Shown: positions 13,250 through 18,818 of the stretch, piece after piece
Numbering within the stretch: position 1 is the first letter of the stretch
Layout: each line of letters starts with the position of its first letter
Source of the DNA: Pseudomonadota bacterium
GTDB lineage: Bacteria > Pseudomonadota > Alphaproteobacteria > Kiloniellales > J153
DNA length: 18,818 nucleotides
Direction: 5' to 3'
Assembly: GCA_022572105.1 (NCBI GenBank)
Contig: JACZWN010000041.1
Span: 1 to 18,818 of the forward strand
Translations under genes and position numbers: made by a program
Notes under the pieces: model-generated
What the model was told of the DNA's origin: nothing
Database searches by the model: none
Seen by the model: only the letters and a program-made list of their open reading frames with translations

Positions 13250-13354
13250 CCCGCGTAGCACGAAGGTTTTGACACTCCACCCACCGGGGACCCAGGCGCG
13301 GTGCTTTATCTTAATGAGGCCGCCCGGGCGGTTTGCTAGGACGCGAGGAGGAGC

Positions 13355-15313
<1,959 letters not shown>

Positions 15314-15433
15314 GGCGGCGGGTCGAATCGCGGTCGCGGGCGCGCGATGCGAGGCGGAACGAGCGACGGGACACCGGGTCGCGCGCCTCGGTTTTCCGGC
15401 GTCCCTCCTTTCGGTCGCCGAGGCTAATCGCCC

Positions 15434-16570
15434 ATGGCCAAGCAGGATTATTACGATACCCTCGGCGTATCCCGCGGCGCCCGCGACGCCGACCTCAAGA
15501 CGGCCTACCGCAAGCTGGCCATGCAGCACCACCCCGACCGCAACCCGGACGACGCGGCCGCGGAGCGCAAATTCAAGGACATCAACGAGGCCTACGGGGT
15601 CCTGAGGGACGCCGACAAGCGCGCCGCCTACGACCGCTTCGGCCACGCCGCCTTCGAGAACGGCGGCGGCCCGCAGGGGGCCGACGGCGCCGATTTCAAT
15701 TTCGGCACCGGCTTTGCCGACATCTTCGACGAGATGTTCGGCGAGTTCATGGGCGGCGGCGCCCGGCGCGGCGGCACCCGGCGCGGGAGCGACCTGCGCT
15801 TTAACATGGAGATCTCGCTCGAGGAGGCGTTCCAGGGCAAGACCGCCGAGATCCGCGTGCCGACCAGCGTCGGCTGCGAGGTTTGCGCCGGCACCGGCGC
15901 GGCCAAGGGCTCCTCGCCGGTCGTCTGCGGCTCGTGCCAGGGCCGCGGCCGGGTGCGCGCCCAGCAGGGATTTTTCACCATCGAGCGGACCTGCCCGACC
16001 TGCCACGGCGTCGGCCGGGTCATCGAGAGGCCGTGCACGGCCTGCACGGGCGCCGGCCGGGTGCAAAAGGACAAGACCCTCAAGGTCAATATCCCGTCGG
16101 GCGTCGAGGACGGCACGCGCATCCGCCTGAACGGCGAGGGCGAGGCCGGTGTGCGCGGCGCCCAGCCGGGCGATCTTTACATCTTCCTGTCGGTCCAGGC
16201 GCACCGCCTGTTCCAGCGCGACGGCGCCCACATCTACTGCCGCGTGCCCATCCCCATGACCACGGCGAGCCTGGGCGGCGGCATCGAGGTGCCGACCATC
16301 GACGGCAACCGCGCGCGCGTCACCCTGCCGGCCGGCACCCAAAACGGCCGCCGGTTCCGCCTCAAGGGCAAGGGCATGCGCATCCTGCGCTCGAACGCCC
16401 GCGGCGACATGTACGTCGAGGTCACCGTCGAGACCCCGGTCAATCTGACCAAGCGCCAGAAGGACCTGCTCGAGGAGTTCGAGACCGCGGGCAAGGGCCG
16501 GCGCACCAGCCCGGAATCCGAGGGCTTCTTCGCCCGCGTGAAGGAGTTCTGGGAGGATTTGACCGAATAG
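15434..16570 (+). CDS. dnaJ: Chaperone protein DnaJ (Hsp40, type I)
   Basis: DnaJ delivers substrates to DnaK and stimulates its ATPase. The 378-residue protein is a full type I member: J domain (4-70) with HPD at 33-35, a Gly/Phe-rich segment (about 74-115), a zinc domain with four CxxCxGxG units (Cys148/151, 165/168, 187/190, 201/204), and two C-terminal beta domains ending in a short helix (FFARVKEFWEDLTE). All zinc ligands are present. The ATG at 15434 gives the canonical MAKQDYYDTLGV. The ribosome-binding site is unclear (CGAGG is 12 or more bases upstream). dapB follows after 112 bases. Confidence 0.99.
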   Translation: MAKQDYYDTLGVSRGARDADLKTAYRKLAMQHHPDRNPDDAAAERKFKDINEAYGVLRDADKRAAYDRFGHAAFENGGGPQGADGADFNFGTGFADIFDEMFGEFMGGGARRGGTRRGSDLRFNMEISLEEAFQGKTAEIRVPTSVGCEVCAGTGAAKGSSPVVCGSCQGRGRVRAQQGFFTIERTCPTCHGVGRVIERPCTACTGAGRVQKDKTLKVNIPSGVEDGTRIRLNGEGEAGVRGAQPGDLYIFLSVQAHRLFQRDGAHIYCRVPIPMTTASLGGGIEVPTIDGNRARVTLPAGTQNGRRFRLKGKGMRILRSNARGDMYVEVTVETPVNLTKRQKDLLEEFETAGKGRRTSPESEGFFARVKEFWEDLTE

Positions 16571-16682
16571 CCGGGCGCCGCTCGCGCGGTCACCGCTTTC
16601 CACGCGCTCGACGACACCCGTTTCGCCATCGCCCCCAACCGTGCTAAACCGGCTCCCGGCGTGATCTGAGGAGGCGAAGGCC

Positions 16683-17492
16683 ATGGAGCGTTACCGGGTC
16701 GGAGTGGTCGGCTGCGCCGGGCGCATGGGGCGCATGCTGCTGAGCGTGCTGGCCGCGACCGAGGGCTGCGAGATCGTCGGCGGCACCGAGACGCCGGACA
16801 GCCCGGCGGTCGGCGCCGACCTGGGCGCGCAGGCCGGGCTCGGCGAATTGGGGATCGCGGTCGGGGCCGACCCGGTCGCGCTCTTCGCCAAGGCCGAGGC
16901 GGTCATCGATTTCACCACGCCTGCGGCGAGCGTGAGCCATGCGGGCCTGGCTGCCCAGGCCGAGGCCGTGCACGTCATCGGCACCACCGGGCTGGACGCG
17001 GATGAGAACGCGGCCATCGCGCGCGCCGCCCGGCACACCGCGATCGTCCAGGCGCCCAACATGAGCCTGGGGATCAACCTTTTGCTCGCCGTGGTCGAGC
17101 AGGTGGCCGGCATTCTCGATCCCGACTACGACGTGGAGATCGTCGAGATGCACCACCGCCACAAGGTGGACGCGCCCTCGGGCACGGCGCTCGCGCTCGG
17201 CCGGGCGGCGGCGGCGGGGCGCGGCGTCGATCTCGACCAAGTGGCGCAGCGTGGGCGCGACGGGGTGACCGGGCCGCGCCGGCGCGGCGACATCGGCTTC
17301 GCCACGCTGCGCGGCGGCGATGTTGCCGGCGAGCACACGGTGATCTTCGCCGCCCAGGGCGAGCGCGTGGAATTCGCCCACAAGGCCTCGAGCCGCGAGG
17401 TCTACGCGCGCGGCGCGGTCAAGGCGGCGCTGTGGGCGCGCGCCAAGCCGCCGGGGCTCTATTCCATGCGCGACGTGCTGGGGCTGGATTAG
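16683..17492 (+). CDS. dapB: 4-hydroxy-tetrahydrodipicolinate reductase
   Basis: DapB reduces 4-hydroxy-tetrahydrodipicolinate with NAD(P)H in the diaminopimelate/lysine pathway, feeding peptidoglycan. The 269-residue enzyme has the Rossmann motif VVGCAGRMGR (8-17), IDFTTP (75-80), GTTGLD (100-105), QAPNMSLGIN (123-132), and the catalytic segment EMHHRHKVDAPSGTA (155-169) with His157, His158 and Lys161. FAHKASSREVYARGA near residue 235 completes the signature. Length is normal. A strong GAGGAGG precedes the ATG by eight bases. Its position after dnaJ is common in alphaproteobacteria. Its TAG stop overlaps the TAA stop of the convergent acetyltransferase gene. Confidence 0.98.
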   Translation: MERYRVGVVGCAGRMGRMLLSVLAATEGCEIVGGTETPDSPAVGADLGAQAGLGELGIAVGADPVALFAKAEAVIDFTTPAASVSHAGLAAQAEAVHVIGTTGLDADENAAIARAARHTAIVQAPNMSLGINLLLAVVEQVAGILDPDYDVEIVEMHHRHKVDAPSGTALALGRAAAAGRGVDLDQVAQRGRDGVTGPRRRGDIGFATLRGGDVAGEHTVIFAAQGERVEFAHKASSREVYARGAVKAALWARAKPPGLYSMRDVLGLD

Positions 17493-18025
17493 GCGCCGGC
17501 CAGAAATTCGTCGCGGCTCAGCTCGAAGAATGGCAGCTCGCGTCCGTAGTGCCTGGCGGTGCCGGCGGCGCGCAGGCCGATCTTGCGCAGCACGCCTTGG
17601 GAGGCGGCGTTGTCCGGATCGCTGACCGCGACGATGGGGTCGAGTTTGAGTTCCCGGAAGCCATAGTCGAGAGCGACCGTCGCCGCCTCGGTGGCGAGGC
17701 CCCGGCCCCAGGCCGCGCGCCGGAAGCGGTAGCCGATCTCCATCAGCCCGCTGTCCTGAAGCGGGAATACCCCGCACCAGCCGATGAAGCCCGGTGCCTC
17801 CCGCAATTCAATGTGCCAGAACGCGCCCCGCGGCGGCGCGAGGATGCGGATTCGAATATCGGCGCGTTGGGCAGCGGCGTCCTCGGGGATCGGCCGGATG
17901 AAGCGCATGACCTCCGGGTCGCGGTCCATGGCCAGGCGCGCCTCCAAATCCGCCAGCCGGGGTGCGTAGAGGCGCAGGCGCGCGGTCTCGATATCGGGTG
18001 GTTCGTGGGCGCGCGCGTCCACCAT
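17489..18025 (-). CDS. GNAT-family N-acetyltransferase (RimJ/RimL type)
   Basis: The 178-residue product is an acetyl-CoA-dependent acyltransferase of the RimJ/RimL-like GNAT branch; the acceptor is unknown. Visible hallmarks are ETARLRLYAPRLADLEA (13-29), FIGWCGVFPLQDSGLMEIGY (80-99), the acetyl-CoA loop RRAAWGRGLATEA (102-114), the DYGFRELKLDPIVA strand-helix (120-133), and DPDNAASQGVLRKIGLR (136-152). The ATG at 18025 gives the expected start; the longer open frame upstream runs antisense through nth and is ignored. No clear ribosome-binding site is visible. It is divergent from nth and convergent with dapB, with stop codons that share bases (17489-17492). Confidence 0.92.
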   Translation of the reverse strand: MVDARAHEPPDIETARLRLYAPRLADLEARLAMDRDPEVMRFIRPIPEDAAAQRADIRIRILAPPRGAFWHIELREAPGFIGWCGVFPLQDSGLMEIGYRFRRAAWGRGLATEAATVALDYGFRELKLDPIVAVSDPDNAASQGVLRKIGLRAAGTARHYGRELPFFELSRDEFLAGA

Positions 18026-18042
18026 GGCGCCGATGATAAAGT

Positions 18043-18056
18043 CGGAACGAGTTCCG
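18043..18056. promoter_or_regulatory. Palindrome in the GNAT/nth divergent gap
   Basis: CGGAAC-GA-GTTCCG is a perfect dyad in the 63-base gap between the divergent acetyltransferase and nth starts. A weak -10-like TAGACT (18076-18081) lies 17 bases after TTCCGC (18053-18058). nth has no ribosome-binding site before its ATG and may be made from a near-leaderless transcript. The GAAC spacing (two bases) does not fit known LexA boxes. Confidence 0.35.
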
Positions 18057-18088
18057 CGACAGCGAAACTTGTCATAGACTACCCGCCC

Positions 18089-18739
18089 ATGAAAAAAGCC
18101 CACATCGCGGAACTGTTCGAACGCCTGGCCGCGGCGCTGCCCGAGCCCAGGGGCGAGCTGGAATACGATAATCCCTATACCCTGTTGGTTGCGGTCGTGC
18201 TCTCCGCCCAGGCTACCGACGCCGGCGTCAACAAGGCCACCGGCCCGCTGTTCGAGCTTGTCGACACGCCGCAAGCGATGCTGGCCCTCGGCGAGAGCCG
18301 GCTCAAGGATCACATCAAGTCGATCGGCCTGTTCAACACCAAGGCCAAGAACATCATGGGGCTCTCGCGCCGGCTGATCGAGGAGCACGGCGGCCAGGTG
18401 CCGCGCGACCGCGAGGCCTTGCAACGGCTCCCCGGCGTCGGGCGCAAGACGGCCAATGTGGTGCTCAACGTGGCCTTCGGCGAGCCCACCATCGCCGTGG
18501 ATACCCACATCTTCCGGGTCGCCAACCGCACCGGCCTGGCGCCCGGCAAGACCCCGCGAGAGGTCGAGGCCGGGCTCGAAAAGGTGGTGCCGCGCGCGCG
18601 CAAGCTGCACGCCCATCACTGGCTGATCCTGCACGGCCGTTACGTCTGCAAGGCGCGCAAGCCCGGCTGCCCGGCCTGCACCATCCGCGACCTCTGCGCC
18701 TACAAAGCCAAGACCACCCTTGATACCAAGGAGCGTTGA
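18089..18739 (+). CDS. nth: Endonuclease III
   Basis: Nth is a bifunctional DNA glycosylase/AP lyase that removes oxidised pyrimidines. The 216-residue enzyme contains VVLSAQATDAGVNKA (36-50), the helix-hairpin-helix LPGVGRKTANVVL (114-126) with catalytic Lys120, and VDTHIFRVANR (137-147) with catalytic Asp138. The [4Fe-4S] ligands are Cys187, Cys194, Cys197 and Cys203, in the normal C-x6-C-x2-C-x5-C spacing. The ATG at 18089 (MKKAHIAELF) is chosen over the longer frame that starts inside dapB. The last residues (from DTKER) and the stop codon lie within a dispersed repeat beginning at 18721, so the C-terminal tail seems to have been rewritten by the repeat; the catalytic core is untouched. 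Confidence 0.98.
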   Translation: MKKAHIAELFERLAAALPEPRGELEYDNPYTLLVAVVLSAQATDAGVNKATGPLFELVDTPQAMLALGESRLKDHIKSIGLFNTKAKNIMGLSRRLIEEHGGQVPRDREALQRLPGVGRKTANVVLNVAFGEPTIAVDTHIFRVANRTGLAPGKTPREVEAGLEKVVPRARKLHAHHWLILHGRYVCKARKPGCPACTIRDLCAYKAKTTLDTKER

Positions 18740-18818
18740 TAATGACCCATAGAGACGGTTTCCCAAGGCTTTCGGCCAGGAGCGCGTGGCGCGGCGATGC
18801 AAGGCATCGCAAGCCCTG
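18721..18818 (+). repeat. Dispersed repeat (copy 4), runs off the window edge
   Basis: It begins TGATACCAAGGAGCGTTGAT inside the 3' end of nth. Bases 18723-18755 match copy 1 (2574-2542, minus) at 32 of 33 positions, and 18721-18750 match copy 3 at 24 of 30. Further in, GCGTGGCGCGGC (18784-18795) matches the body of copy 2 and leads into a perfect hairpin GCGATGC-AAG-GCATCGC (18794-18810). The far end is outside the window. An ATG at 18742 opens a frame to the edge, but it is repeat sequence. Confidence 0.82.

Noticed and set aside
16571..16682. Intrinsic terminator after dnaJ
   Set aside because: The GC-rich sequence can fold weakly, but there is no stable stem followed by a T-tract.
18043..18056. 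LexA/SOS box before nth
   Set aside because: GAAC-N2-GTTC has neither the alphaproteobacterial direct repeat with N7 nor the Gram-positive N4 spacing.
18742..18818. ATG-initiated frame open to the window edge after nth
   Set aside because: It lies wholly in the repeat copy, with arginine-rich, family-less translation.

Overview
The window is high-GC chromosomal DNA. Gene content and order (rph, hrcA-grpE, dnaK-dnaJ, dapB, nth) point to an alphaproteobacterium, probably a Rhodospirillales-type lineage; this is inferred from synteny and protein character, not from a database match. Two kinds of DNA alternate: a conserved housekeeping backbone and an accessory block of about 9 kb that is visibly more AT-rich in places, above all in the cyclase gene.

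Left edge (1-525, minus): the N-terminal 175 codons of RNase PH. In many alphaproteobacteria rph stands directly back to back with hrcA. Here hrcA starts only at 9901, so everything between about 526 and 9900 looks inserted into that junction. The insert holds three units: (i) a small NrtS-like nitrate/nitrite transporter overlapping, by ATGA, a PAS-coiled-coil-class III adenylate cyclase (905-2469); (ii) an AEC-family permease (2652-3587); (iii) a minus-strand operon of an iron-type alcohol dehydrogenase, PhnD, PhnC and two PhnE permeases (8446 down to 3776), divergent from a LysR regulator (8582-9469). Unit iii reads as a phosphonate or related P-compound uptake and oxidation locus, but no C-P bond-cleaving enzyme lies in the window.

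Right half (9901-18739): the heat-shock regulator and chaperone genes hrcA-grpE, then a convergent minus-strand pair (a two-helix membrane protein and a DUF1848 protein with a C-terminal cysteine cluster), then dnaK behind a clear alphaproteobacterial sigma-32 type promoter, dnaJ, dapB (lysine and cell-wall precursor synthesis), a convergent GNAT acetyltransferase and nth (endonuclease III).

The least expected signal is a family of short dispersed repeats with ends TGATACCAAG / CTTGGTATSA. Copies lie downstream of the cyclase (2542-2575), between aec and phnE2 (3585-3763, two abutting elements) and at the end of nth (18721 to the window edge). The 2542 and 18723 copies match at 32 of 33 positions in opposite orientation. 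Two of the copies supply or contain the stop codon of the gene they abut. No tRNA, rRNA, CRISPR array or intact transposase was seen.
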